From positions 1-8,298 of the forward strand of contig JALOLI010000037.1 in assembly GCA_025456165.1 (NCBI GenBank): a stretch of DNA of 8,298 bases, given 5' to 3'. The notes under the pieces are model-generated. The model searched no databases, was not told the origin of the DNA, and was given only the letters and a program-made list of their open reading frames with translations. How positions within the stretch are numbered: the stretch's first letter is position 1; each line of letters starts with the position of its first letter. Origin of the DNA: Acidimicrobiia bacterium. GTDB taxonomy: Bacteria; Actinomycetota; Acidimicrobiia; UBA5794; UBA11373. Made by a program: the position numbers and the translations under genes. Shown piece by piece: positions 1-6,118 of this stretch.

Positions 1-1
1 G

Positions 2-154
2 CTGATCGTCCGCTTCAGCGCGCCGGACGCGGGCGTGGTCGCTCGTTTGCTGGTGCGCCTGGGGACCGCCGGGCTGCTCCTGGAAGGCACCGAGGTGGCC
101 GCGGCGGTTGCCGATGTGAGGCGACGGATCACAGAGCGCTACGCCCCGGAGTAG
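2..154 (+). CDS. C-terminal end of a WYL-domain transcriptional regulator, probably PafC-type (5' end outside window)
   Basis: Only the last 50 codons are present, open from the window edge to a TAG. The visible protein (beginning LIVRFSAPDAG, ending ITERYAPE) fits the WCX tail found after WYL domains: a strand, then a helix with a conserved 'LLVRLG' turn, a short strand ending in a Leu/Glu step, and a final Arg-rich helix that ends in a Tyr. WYL proteins are DNA-binding regulators; the PafB/PafC pair controls the mycobacterial DNA-damage response and is encoded beside the Pup ligase pafA and upstream of helY. The helY gene 475 bases downstream makes a PafC (or fused PafBC) identity the most likely one. 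The helix-turn-helix and the WYL core are outside the window, so the assignment rests on this tail plus context. Another WYL regulator is possible. Confidence 0.68.
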   Translation: MIVRFSAPDAGVVARLLVRLGTAGLLLEGTEVAAAVADVRRRITERYAPE

Positions 155-186
155 CCCGTTGTGACTATCCCGGCAATGGTCATTCA

Positions 187-205
187 GGGGGCCTCCGGGC
201 CGCCC
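187..205 (+). terminator. Stem-loop with UNCG-type tetraloop after the WYL regulator gene
   Basis: GGGGGCC (187-193) pairs with GGCC (198-201) and CCC (203-205) around a TCCG loop, with one bulged G at 202: seven G-C pairs. The loop is c(UCCG)g in RNA, a UNCG-type extra-stable tetraloop. It lies 33 bases after the regulator's TAG and 49 bases before the next start codon. No T-run follows, so this is a candidate non-canonical terminator or mRNA 3'-end stabiliser and not a classical intrinsic terminator. In a sequence this GC-rich, some hairpins are expected by chance. Confidence 0.35.
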
Positions 206-253
206 GATAACGGCGGCAGAGTCAGCAACCGAGTGCCGGAGATCACCACCCGC

Positions 254-544
254 ATGACCACCATCCGCACCTCATGCCCCCTCTGCGGCGACGTGGAGCT
301 GGCTCCCGGGGACCTGGCACTGCGGCTCACGCCCTGCCGGGGCACGGGCACCTACCAGTTCCTCTGCCCGCACTGCGAGCAACTCCAGGAACGCCCGGCG
401 AATCATCGGGTCGTCAGCATCCTCCTCGCCACCGGCGTCGCCTACGAGGTAGTCGAAGAGGACGTGCCGATCAGCGAGCGGGAGATCGGGGATTTCATCG
501 CCGGCCTCGACCGGGAGAACTGGCAAGAGCACCTCTTGTCCTGA
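254..544 (+). CDS. Small zinc-ribbon protein of unknown function
   Basis: A 96-residue cytosolic protein. Cys8/Cys11 (CPLC) and Cys38/Cys41 (CPHC) form two knuckles separated by 26 residues, as expected for a zinc ribbon; an extra Cys28 lies between them. After the ribbon comes a short helix and strand (residues 52-67) and an acidic tail ending WQEHLLS. I recognise the general form from conserved actinobacterial proteins starting MTTIRT-CP-CG, but no function is known to me. I chose the ATG at 254 because the protein begins there with the family-like MTTIRTSCP; GGAG at 238-241 gives a rather distant ribosome site. An in-frame GTG at 161 and an ATG at 176 would add 31 or 26 residues that look like non-coding sequence. 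The gene sits between a PafC-type regulator and helY, where tatA/tatC lie in mycobacteria, and is flanked by stem-loops on both sides. Gene reality is likely; role unknown. Confidence 0.75.
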   Translation: MTTIRTSCPLCGDVELAPGDLALRLTPCRGTGTYQFLCPHCEQLQERPANHRVVSILLATGVAYEVVEEDVPISEREIGDFIAGLDRENWQEHLLS

Positions 545-566
545 GCACGAGCCTGGCTGGAGACCA

Positions 567-588
567 CGGGCGGCCGGAAGGCCGTCCG
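567..588 (+). terminator. Nine-base-pair stem-loop with GNRA tetraloop, likely terminator of the zinc-ribbon gene
   Basis: CGGGCGGCC (567-575) pairs with GGCCGTCCG (580-588), with one G-U pair, around a GGAA loop (GNRA class). It starts 22 bases after the TGA of the zinc-ribbon gene and ends 28 bases before the candidate -10 of helY, the usual place for a terminator between two transcription units. There is no T-tract after it, which is common among actinobacterial terminators, but this also means it could be an mRNA-stabilising element. Confidence 0.48.
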
Positions 589-616
589 CAGTGTCCTCCG
601 GGGCGGGGCCCGTTCC

Positions 617-622
617 TAGCAT
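617..622 (+). promoter_or_regulatory. Candidate -10 element (TAGCAT) of a leaderless helY transcript
   Basis: TAGCAT fits the actinobacterial TANNNT -10 pattern. It is followed by only six bases (GGCCCG) before the GTG start codon at 629, so transcription would begin at or next to the start codon. There is no Shine-Dalgarno-like stretch before that GTG, which agrees with a leaderless mRNA. No good -35 is seen at the expected distance (594-599 reads TCCTCC). Confidence 0.45.
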
Positions 623-628
623 GGCCCG

Positions 629-3160
629 GTGACTGCCACCGGTTTCCTCGCCGGCCTTCCCTTCGCCCCCGACCCTTTCCAGGCCGAGGCGGCCGCGGCC
701 ATCGATCGGGGCGAGACGGTTGTGGTCTGCGCTCCCACCGGGTCGGGCAAGACGGTGGTGGCCGAGGCCGCCGTCTCCCGGGCGCTCGAGCGGGGCGAGC
801 GGGCCCTGTACACCACGCCCCTGAAGGCGCTCTCCAACCAGAAGTTCGGCGACTTCCGCCGCCGCCTCGGGCCCGAGGCGGTCGGGCTCCTGACCGGCGA
901 CAACTCCCTCAATGGGACGGCGCCCGTGGTGGTGATGACTACCGAGGTGCTGCGCAACATGATGTACGCCGCCAGCCCCGACCTGGCGAACGTCGGGGTG
1001 GTCGTGCTGGACGAGGTCCACTACCTCCAGGATCGGGCGCGGGGCCCGGTGTGGGAGGAGATCATCATCCACCTGGATGCCGCGGTGCCGCTGGTGTGCC
1101 TCTCGGCCACCGTGGCCAATGCCGAGGAGTTTGCCGCGTGGATCGAAGCGCGGCGCGGCCCCACCACACTCATCGTCGAGCGGGAGCGCCCGGTGCCCCT
1201 GGAGTCGCTGTACTTGCTCCGGGATCGCTGGGAGAGCGGCCGCCTGCGGCTTATGCCGGTGTTCGAGGACGGCGAGCGGCGACGGCCGAACGGCCGCCTG
1301 ATCGCGATGCTGCGGGCGCGCGATGCGGCGCATCGCCGCTACGCCGCGCCCCGCCGGACCGACGCCTGCGAGTTCCTGCGCCGTGAGGGCCTGCTTCCGG
1401 CGATCTACTTCATCTTCTCCCGGGCCGGCTGCAATGCCGCCGCGGCTTCGATCGTGGACCACGGCTTGCGCCTCACCACCGCTGAGGAGGCGGCGGTCAT
1501 TCGAGCGGCGGCTGCGGAGCACACGACCCACCTCGACCCGGCCGACCTGGACGTACTGGGCTACGGGCGCTGGCTCGCCGGCTTGGAGGCCGGGGTGGCC
1601 CCGCACCACGCCGGGCTGGTCCCGGCGTTCAAGGAGGCCGTCGAGCGGCTCTTCGCCGGGGGCCTGGTCAAGCTGGTGTTCGCCACCGAGACGCTGTCGC
1701 TGGGGATCAACATGCCGGCCCGCGCCGTCGTGCTCGAGAGCCTGACCAAGTTCGGGGGAGAGGGTCACGAGCTGCTCCAGGCGGGCGACTACACCCAGCT
1801 CACCGGGCGCGCCGGCCGCCGGGGCATCGACCGCCGGGGTACCGCCGTGGTGCTGCACTCGCCCCACCTGCCTTTCGAGAGGGTGGCTGCCATCGCGGCG
1901 ACCGGGTCGCATCCCTTGCGATCGTCGTTCCGGCCCACGTACAACATGGCGGCCAACCTGGTGGCGGCCTACCCGCGGCCTCGAGCGGAGCAGTTGCTGA
2001 ACGCCTCCTTCGCCCAGTTCCACGACGAGCGCGGGGAGGCCGACCTGGCCGAGGCGATCGCCGAGGAGCGCCGCGCCCTGGCCGCCGACCGGGCTGCGGC
2101 GGAGTGTGAGCGGGGCGATGTGGCGGCGCTGGCGGCCGAGCCGCCACGGGCCCGGGACGAAGCGATGAGCCGCTTCGCCGCCTCGACTGCGGCGGGGGAT
2201 GTGCTGGAGTGGCCGGGCCAGGGAGAGACCGAGCGCCGGGTGGTGATCGCCCGGGGGCACGGCAAGCGTCCCCGCCTGCTCGTCATCGGGGAAGACGCGG
2301 CCCTGCTCCGCCTCAGCCCCGAGCAACTGCCCCCAGCGGCGGCCGTGGTCGGGCGGCTCACCCTCCCCGAGCCGTACCAGCCGCGGGAGGCGCAGTACCG
2401 GCGGGCGGTCGCCGGCATCATGCGCGGGTTTGAGGCGACCGGTGTGCCGCGTGCCGCGCTCGCCGCGACCGGCACGGCAGAGGCCGGGGCCGCCTCCTGC
2501 CCCGATCTGGCCGTGCACCTGGCTGCGGCCCGGTCGGCGCTCCGGCGCGAGCGGCGCCTGGAGACCCTGGAGCGCCGCCGCCGCACCACAGGGTCGGGGA
2601 TGGTCCCGAGGCTGCGCGCCATCATCGGGCTGCTGGGGCGCTGGGGGTACGCCGGGGATTGGAGCCTGACCCCTGCCGGTCAGCGCCTCCGCTTCATCTA
2701 CAACGAGATGGACCTCCTGGTCGCCGAGGCGCTGCAGCAGGGGTGCTTCGACGGGCTCGAGTCGGCCGAGGCGGCGGCGCTGGCCTCCCTGTTCACCTTC
2801 GAGCCGCGAGGCGACGCCTCCCTCGAGGCCTGGCCCACTCGGCGGGTCGAGGAGCGGGCGGGGCGGGTGCAGGACCTCTGGATGCGCCTGGCCGCCGACG
2901 AGGAGGCCGCCGGGCTGCCCCAGACCCGTTCTCCCGAGGCGGGCTTTGCCTCGATGGCCTACCGTTGGGGCCGCGGGGCCGGCCTCGATGACCTCTTCAG
3001 GGAAGAGGGCGGGGGAGTGGGAGACTTCGTGCGCAACTGCCGGCAGCTGATCGACTTGCTGCGCCAGATGGCCGAGGCGGCGCCCCATCTGGGGCCCGGC
3101 CTGGCGGCGTCGGCAGCGGCTCTGGACCGCGGGGTCGTGGCCGCCACGGGAGCGGTATGA
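629..3160 (+). CDS. helY: Ski2-like DEAD/DEVH-box ATP-dependent helicase, HelY type
   Basis: An 843-residue superfamily 2 helicase that uses ATP to unwind or remodel nucleic acid, probably RNA as in the Ski2/Mtr4 group; the cellular substrate in bacteria is not settled. Visible motifs in order: a Q-motif-like PFQ near residue 16-18, Walker A APTGSGKT (35-42), motif Ia TPLKALSNQK (63-72), TTEVLRN (104-110), Walker B DEVH (128-131), SAT (159-161), HHAGL (326-330), FATETLSLGINMP, and motif VI QLTGRAGRRG (390-399). The last roughly 160 residues form a DSHCT domain, recognisable from the SMAYRWGRGAGLDDLF block and GDFVRNCRQLIDLLRQ, which is specific to Ski2/Mtr4/HelY proteins. The length is somewhat below mycobacterial HelY (about 900). 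The GTG start at 629 is the first in-frame start, leads directly into a plausible N-terminus, and sits just after a -10-like element. The gene overlaps the lipid-kinase gene by ATGA, so the two are co-transcribed. Confidence 0.93.
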   Translation: MTATGFLAGLPFAPDPFQAEAAAAIDRGETVVVCAPTGSGKTVVAEAAVSRALERGERALYTTPLKALSNQKFGDFRRRLGPEAVGLLTGDNSLNGTAPVVVMTTEVLRNMMYAASPDLANVGVVVLDEVHYLQDRARGPVWEEIIIHLDAAVPLVCLSATVANAEEFAAWIEARRGPTTLIVERERPVPLESLYLLRDRWESGRLRLMPVFEDGERRRPNGRLIAMLRARDAAHRRYAAPRRTDACEFLRREGLLPAIYFIFSRAGCNAAAASIVDHGLRLTTAEEAAVIRAAAAEHTTHLDPADLDVLGYGRWLAGLEAGVAPHHAGLVPAFKEAVERLFAGGLVKLVFATETLSLGINMPARAVVLESLTKFGGEGHELLQAGDYTQLTGRAGRRGIDRRGTAVVLHSPHLPFERVAAIAATGSHPLRSSFRPTYNMAANLVAAYPRPRAEQLLNASFAQFHDERGEADLAEAIAEERRALAADRAAAECERGDVAALAAEPPRARDEAMSRFAASTAAGDVLEWPGQGETERRVVIARGHGKRPRLLVIGEDAALLRLSPEQLPPAAAVVGRLTLPEPYQPREAQYRRAVAGIMRGFEATGVPRAALAATGTAEAGAASCPDLAVHLAAARSALRRERRLETLERRRRTTGSGMVPRLRAIIGLLGRWGYAGDWSLTPAGQRLRFIYNEMDLLVAEALQQGCFDGLESAEAAALASLFTFEPRGDASLEAWPTRRVEERAGRVQDLWMRLAADEEAAGLPQTRSPEAGFASMAYRWGRGAGLDDLFREEGGGVGDFVRNCRQLIDLLRQMAEAAPHLGPGLAASAAALDRGVVAATGAV

Positions 3161-4038
3161 GCTGGTGGGTGGTGGTCAACCCGGCGGCAGGGAGCCGTGA
3201 GCCCTGGGACGAGCGGGTGCGGCGCTGTCTGGGCGATCTGGGCCTGGACGCCGTGGTCAGGGCGTCCGAGTCCCCAGAGCACCTGCGCCGGCTGGTGGCC
3301 GAGGGGGTAGCCGCCGGCTTCCGGCAGTTCGTCGCGGTGGGGGGCGATGGCACCGTGAGCCTCACCGCCGACGCCATCTTCGCCCATCAGTGGGACGAGC
3401 CGCCCACGCTCGGCATCCTCCCGGCGGGCTCCGGGTGCGACTTCGTGCGGACCTTTGGCTTGCCGCAGGATTTCGACGAGGCGGCGCGGCACCTTGCCGG
3501 GGAGGCCACCTATCTGGTCGATGTCGGTGTGGCCGAAGGGGCCTGGGGGACGCGTCACTTCCTGAACGTCCTCGACATTGGGGTCATTGCCGCCACGGTG
3601 CGCACCGCGGAGACGGTCACGCGTCGCATGGGCCGCTACCGATACAAGGCGGCGTTCTGGCTGACCCTGGTGCCGTTCCGCACCACTCGCTTGACCCTGC
3701 AACTGGACCGGCGATCCTTCGAGGGGAAGGCCAACACGGTGGTGGTCGCCAACGGCCAGTTCTTCGGCTTCAACATGAACGTCGCACCGCGGGCCTCCCC
3801 GGCCGACGGGCTCCTGGACGTGCAGATCTTCACCGGCCCCAAGACCAGTGCCCTGGTCCTCCTGCCCAAGGTCAGCCGCGGCCGCCACCTGGCCCATCCC
3901 CTGGTGACCCGGTTCCGGTCGGCTACGGCCGCGGTGGCCACGGAGCGGCCTTGGCCCATCGAGGTCGACGGCGACTACCTGGGGCAGACCCCGGTACGCG
4001 TGAGGTTGCTGCCCCGGGCACTACGGATCAAGGTCTGA
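3157..4038 (+). CDS. Diacylglycerol kinase family lipid kinase (YegS/DgkB-like)
   Basis: A 293-residue soluble or membrane-associated kinase that phosphorylates a lipid such as diacylglycerol (to phosphatidate) or a related lipid alcohol with ATP. The N-terminal nucleotide-binding half shows the family's NPAAGS (8-13), AVGGDGTV (60-67) and GILPAGSGCDF (86-96). The C-terminal lipid-binding half shows the VDVG strand, FLNVLDIG, a NVAPRASPADGLLDV block and EVDGDYLGQTPV near the end. The last blocks are hallmarks of this family and separate it from NAD kinase, which shares GGDGT. The usual GTGND of the second loop reads GSGCD here. The start ATG overlaps the helY stop as ATGA and has GGGAG (3148-3152) four bases before it, so the start is well supported. 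Substrate cannot be told from sequence; ceramide- or sphingosine-type substrates are not excluded. Confidence 0.9.
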   Translation: MSWWVVVNPAAGSREPWDERVRRCLGDLGLDAVVRASESPEHLRRLVAEGVAAGFRQFVAVGGDGTVSLTADAIFAHQWDEPPTLGILPAGSGCDFVRTFGLPQDFDEAARHLAGEATYLVDVGVAEGAWGTRHFLNVLDIGVIAATVRTAETVTRRMGRYRYKAAFWLTLVPFRTTRLTLQLDRRSFEGKANTVVVANGQFFGFNMNVAPRASPADGLLDVQIFTGPKTSALVLLPKVSRGRHLAHPLVTRFRSATAAVATERPWPIEVDGDYLGQTPVRVRLLPRALRIKV

Positions 4039-4064
4039 CCGGGCTCGCCACCCGGGCCTATACT
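4035..4064 (+). promoter_or_regulatory. Sigma-70-type promoter before the DUF4193 gene
   Basis: CTGACC (4035-4040, like TTGACC) and TATACT (4059-4064, close to TATAAT) are separated by 18 bases. Transcription should start near 4071, giving a leader of about 20 bases. This leader contains AGGAG (4082-4086), four bases before the ATG at 4091. The -35 overlaps the TGA stop (4036-4038) of the lipid-kinase gene. The spacer also holds a five-pair inverted repeat (CCGGG 4039-4043 with CCCGG 4051-4055), which could be a weak terminator or operator. Confidence 0.65.
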
Positions 4065-4090
4065 CCCGCCCGCCCTCGTACAGGAGTCCC

Positions 4091-4546
4091 ATGGTGCCCC
4101 CCCGTACGCCCCCGCCCAACGACTTCGCCGACGACGAACCGGAGGAGGAAGGCTGGCTCGCGGACGATGAGGAGCCCGCTGCCGAAGAGGCCGAGCCCGC
4201 GTTCGAGGCCGAGCCCGAGGAGGAGGAAGTCGCGGCCGTCCTGGTCGAGCCGGAGTCCTTCGAGGAGGAGGATTTCGAAGAGGGTGATGCCGAGGAAGGC
4301 GAAGAGGAAGCCCTCGACGAGCTCGAGGCCGAAGAGCTCGACATGCTCACCGACGACGAGGCGGCCGAGGCCCTGCCGGTGGACGAAGTCGAGGAACTGC
4401 GCAAGCTCCGGCGCGAAGCGATCGAACTCGAACTCGAGGCCGACGCGGTGGGAGAGGACGAGTTCGTCTGCAGCAACTGCTTCCTGGTCAAGCGCGTGAC
4501 CCAGCTGGCGGACAAGCGCAGGAAGCTCTGCCGCGATTGCGTGTGA
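4091..4546 (+). CDS. DUF4193-type protein: hyperacidic N-terminus and C-terminal zinc ribbon
   Basis: A 151-residue cytosolic protein. The C-terminal 30 residues carry CSNC (127-130) and CRDC (147-150) in the context EFVCSNCFLVK...LCRDC, which matches the DUF4193 family known from mycobacteria (Rv2699c as I recall it); the four cysteines should bind one zinc. The rest is extremely acidic: between residues 11 and 102 I count 48 Asp/Glu out of 92, with no Lys or Arg at all. This is followed by a short charged helix with Arg/Lys (103-108). Mycobacterial members are also acidic but only about 100 residues long, so this one is extended. Function of the family is unknown; the combination of an acidic tail and a zinc ribbon suggests binding to a basic partner or the transcription/translation machinery, which is inference. 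The start is fixed by AGGAG four bases upstream and by the promoter. It is followed after 19 bases by the HAD phosphatase gene. Confidence 0.85.
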   Translation: MVPPRTPPPNDFADDEPEEEGWLADDEEPAAEEAEPAFEAEPEEEEVAAVLVEPESFEEEDFEEGDAEEGEEEALDELEAEELDMLTDDEAAEALPVDEVEELRKLRREAIELELEADAVGEDEFVCSNCFLVKRVTQLADKRRKLCRDCV

Positions 4547-4552
4547 GCCGGC

Positions 4553-4559
4553 GGAGGGG
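4553..4559 (+). promoter_or_regulatory. Strong ribosome binding site deciding the GTG start of the HAD gene
   Basis: GGAGGGG, six bases before the GTG at 4566, is an almost ideal Shine-Dalgarno sequence. It lies in the 19-base gap after the DUF4193 stop codon, so the two genes are likely read from one mRNA but translated independently. Confidence 0.7.
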
Positions 4560-4565
4560 CGCTCT

Positions 4566-5339
4566 GTGACGACACCGGCGGGCAACATCGTCTGCGACCT
4601 CGACGGTGTGGTCTACGTCGGCGCCACGAGCATTCCCGGGGCGGGCGAGGCTCTCGGTGCTCTGGAAGCCCGCGGCTACCGGCTCATCTTCGCCACCAAC
4701 GCCCCGATCCGCACCGCGGCCGAAGTGGCGCGTCACATCGCCGTGGTGAGCGGCTACCCCGCCCGCGAAGACCAGGTGATCACCTCGGGGATGGCCGCCG
4801 CCGCCTTGCTGGGCTCGGAAGGCGGACCGGTCCTGGTCATCGGGGAGAGTGGACTGGGAGCGACTCTGGCCGGGGCCGGCCTCGCTCTCACCGCCGACCC
4901 CGATGCGGCCCGGGCCGTGGTGGTGGGGCTCGATCGGGAGCTCACCTTCGATCACCTGGCGGCCGCCACCCGCGCCGTGCTCCGGGGCGCCCGTCTGGTG
5001 GCCTGCAACCGCGATGCCACCTACCCCACCGAATCGGGCCTGCTCCCCGGTGGCGGGGCCATCGCCGCCGCCATCGAGGTGGCCGGGGGCCGGGAGGCGG
5101 AAGTCGCCGGCAAGCCGTTCGCTCCGATGACCGCGGCCATTCGTCGGGCACTGGGCTCGGGACCTACCTGGGTGGTCGGGGACCGGCCCGAGACCGACCT
5201 GGCGCTGGGCCGCGACCAGGGCTGGACGACGGTGCTGGTCCTCAGCGGGGTGATCTCCGACCCGGCGGCGGTGGCGGAGGGGCTCCGGCCCGACCTCGTC
5301 CTGCGCAGCCTGGCGGACTTGCCGGCGCTCCTGCCCTGA
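4566..5339 (+). CDS. HAD-IIA family phosphatase (NagD/4-nitrophenylphosphatase-like)
   Basis: A 257-residue cytosolic Mg-dependent phosphatase of the haloacid dehalogenase superfamily, subfamily IIA. Motif I is DLDGVVY (11-17; Asp11 nucleophile, Asp13 acid/base), motif II is ATNAP (43-47; Thr44), motif III Lys183 in AGKPF, and motif IV GDRPETDLALG (205-215). The IIA cap domain lies between motifs II and III, with the typical TSG (73-75) and VVGLDRELTF (118-128) segments and CNRDATYP. Family substrates include glycerol-phosphate, phosphoglycolate, pyridoxal phosphate and nucleotide monophosphates. By position upstream of tlyA-nadK-recN it corresponds to M. tuberculosis Rv1692, reported as a glycerol-3-phosphate phosphatase of glycerophospholipid recycling; the same activity here is inference. 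Its stop codon abuts that of the rhomboid gene on the other strand. Confidence 0.92.
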   Translation: MTTPAGNIVCDLDGVVYVGATSIPGAGEALGALEARGYRLIFATNAPIRTAAEVARHIAVVSGYPAREDQVITSGMAAAALLGSEGGPVLVIGESGLGATLAGAGLALTADPDAARAVVVGLDRELTFDHLAAATRAVLRGARLVACNRDATYPTESGLLPGGGAIAAAIEVAGGREAEVAGKPFAPMTAAIRRALGSGPTWVVGDRPETDLALGRDQGWTTVLVLSGVISDPAAVAEGLRPDLVLRSLADLPALLP

Positions 5340-6086
5340 TCAGAGGCGGCCGGCATGCGCCGTTGGCGCCGGCCGGCCCTCCATCGTGTTGCCGAGGAGA
5401 CGCCGGCGGAAGGGCACGGCGGCCAGCATCCCGAACAGGAACCCGGCCACATGGGCTTCCCAGGCGATCTCGCCGCCACCCCCGGCCATGAAGAACTGAC
5501 TCACGAACCACAGACCCAGGAAGAACACGGCAGGCAGGGCGACGATCCGGAAGATGAGCAAGGTCATGACCAGGTGCCGGGGGAAGAGGACGAGGTAGGC
5601 CCCCATGACGCCGGCAATGGCCCCGCTCGCCCCGACGAGAGGGACCGTGGTGTCGGGATTGGCCCAGACGAAGCCGGCGGTGGCCGCCACCCCGGAGGCG
5701 GCGTAGAGCAGGAGGTATCCGAGCGGCCCGAAGGCCTCCTCCACATTGTTGCCGAAGATCCACAGGCTCCACATGTTGAAGAGCAGGTGCAGCAGGCCGC
5801 CGTGGAGGAACATCGACACCCCGGCCGCCAGCCAGACGTTCTTGCCGGCAAAGTAGGGGTCGGCCGGGTCGTCCCGGCAGACTCCGTCTTCGATCTCGGC
5901 CAGGTCCAGCGGGTCGCCGGTGGTCAGCTCACAGGCGATGGCAGCCTGGCTGTACAGGAAGCGCGCCTCGTCCGAGGTGCCCGCATCCGGCTGGAGCCCG
6001 AAGTAGACCAGGACGCAAGCCGCGATCAGCCCCCAGGTGAGGAAGGGCCGGGCCCGGGTGGGGTTGATGTCGCGGATCGGCAGCAA
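5340..6086 (-). CDS. Rhomboid family intramembrane serine protease
   Basis: A 248-residue polytopic membrane protein that should cleave transmembrane segments of other proteins. Catalytic Ser154 is in VGASGAIAG (151-159) and catalytic His212 in WEAHVAGFLFG (209-219); the HLLFN motif (His100, Asn104) expected to line the active site is present, so the enzyme looks active. Hydrophobic segments lie near 15-31, 86-111, 121-141, 149-168, 172-200 and 207-226. A roughly 50-residue hydrophilic loop (34-84) with Cys52 and Cys70 follows the first membrane segment and should lie outside the cytoplasm. Translation likely starts at TTG (complement of 6084-6086): AGGAAG lies five bases before it and the protein then begins MLPIRDINPTR, the conserved N-terminus of this rhomboid group. 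The gene is on the opposite strand to all its neighbours and splits a normally continuous HAD-tlyA operon. The substrate is unknown. Confidence 0.92.
   Translation of the reverse strand: MLPIRDINPTRARPFLTWGLIAACVLVYFGLQPDAGTSDEARFLYSQAAIACELTTGDPLDLAEIEDGVCRDDPADPYFAGKNVWLAAGVSMFLHGGLLHLLFNMWSLWIFGNNVEEAFGPLGYLLLYAASGVAATAGFVWANPDTTVPLVGASGAIAGVMGAYLVLFPRHLVMTLLIFRIVALPAVFFLGLWFVSQFFMAGGGGEIAWEAHVAGFLFGMLAAVPFRRRLLGNTMEGRPAPTAHAGRL
5348..5374. terminator. GC-rich hairpin at the tail-to-tail junction of HAD and rhomboid genes
   Basis: GGCCGGC (5348-5354) pairs with GCCGGCC (5368-5374); inside it GCC (5359-5361) pairs with GGC (5365-5367) around GTT, leaving a four-base bulge ATGC on one side. 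It begins nine bases after the HAD stop codon, inside the last codons of the rhomboid gene. It may end the rightward transcript; for the leftward transcript it would be within the coding region. No T-run is present. Confidence 0.33.
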
Positions 6087-6112
6087 AACCGCTTCCTGAC
6101 CCTCGGGGGAGG

Positions 6113-6118
6113 GATAAT
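6113..6118 (+). promoter_or_regulatory. Candidate -10 element (GATAAT) for the small ORF-tlyA-nadK-recN operon
   Basis: GATAAT matches five of six -10 consensus bases and lies six bases before the ATG at 6125, the same geometry as the TAGCAT before helY, suggesting a second leaderless start. A ribosome-site alternative exists: GGAGGG (6108-6113) is 11 bases before that ATG. The whole divergent gap is only 38 bases and the opposite strand here reads CATTAT, a possible weak -10 for the rhomboid gene. No convincing -35 is seen for either direction. Confidence 0.42.

Noticed and set aside
159..187. TTGTGA at 159-164 as a -35 box, or as part of a PafBC-type DNA-damage promoter
   Set aside because: No TANNNT box follows at a suitable distance, and the rest of the PafBC motif is not present.
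161..253. GTG at 161 or ATG at 176 as upstream starts for the zinc-ribbon protein
   Set aside because: The added 26-31 residues look non-coding and contain the 187-205 hairpin; the family-like N-terminus begins at the ATG at 254.
272..3088. Very long reverse-strand open frame (over 900 codons) opposite the zinc-ribbon and helY genes
   Set aside because: Its composition (Arg, Gly, Pro, His rich) and lack of any recognisable domain are those of the antisense of a GC-rich gene; helY on the plus strand has all helicase motifs.
4250..4445. Short direct repeats such as GAACTCGAACTCGAGGCC and GAGCTCGAGGCCGAAGAGCTC
   Set aside because: They follow from repeated Glu-Leu/Glu-Ala codons in an acidic coding region and have no regular unit or spacing, so they are not a CRISPR or regulatory repeat.
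4021..4588. Two reverse-strand frames opposite the DUF4193 gene, one Ser-rich and one Leu/Glu-rich
   Set aside because: They are the mirror of the GAG/GAC/GCC codon runs of the acidic protein; the plus strand has the promoter, ribosome site and zinc-ribbon cysteines.
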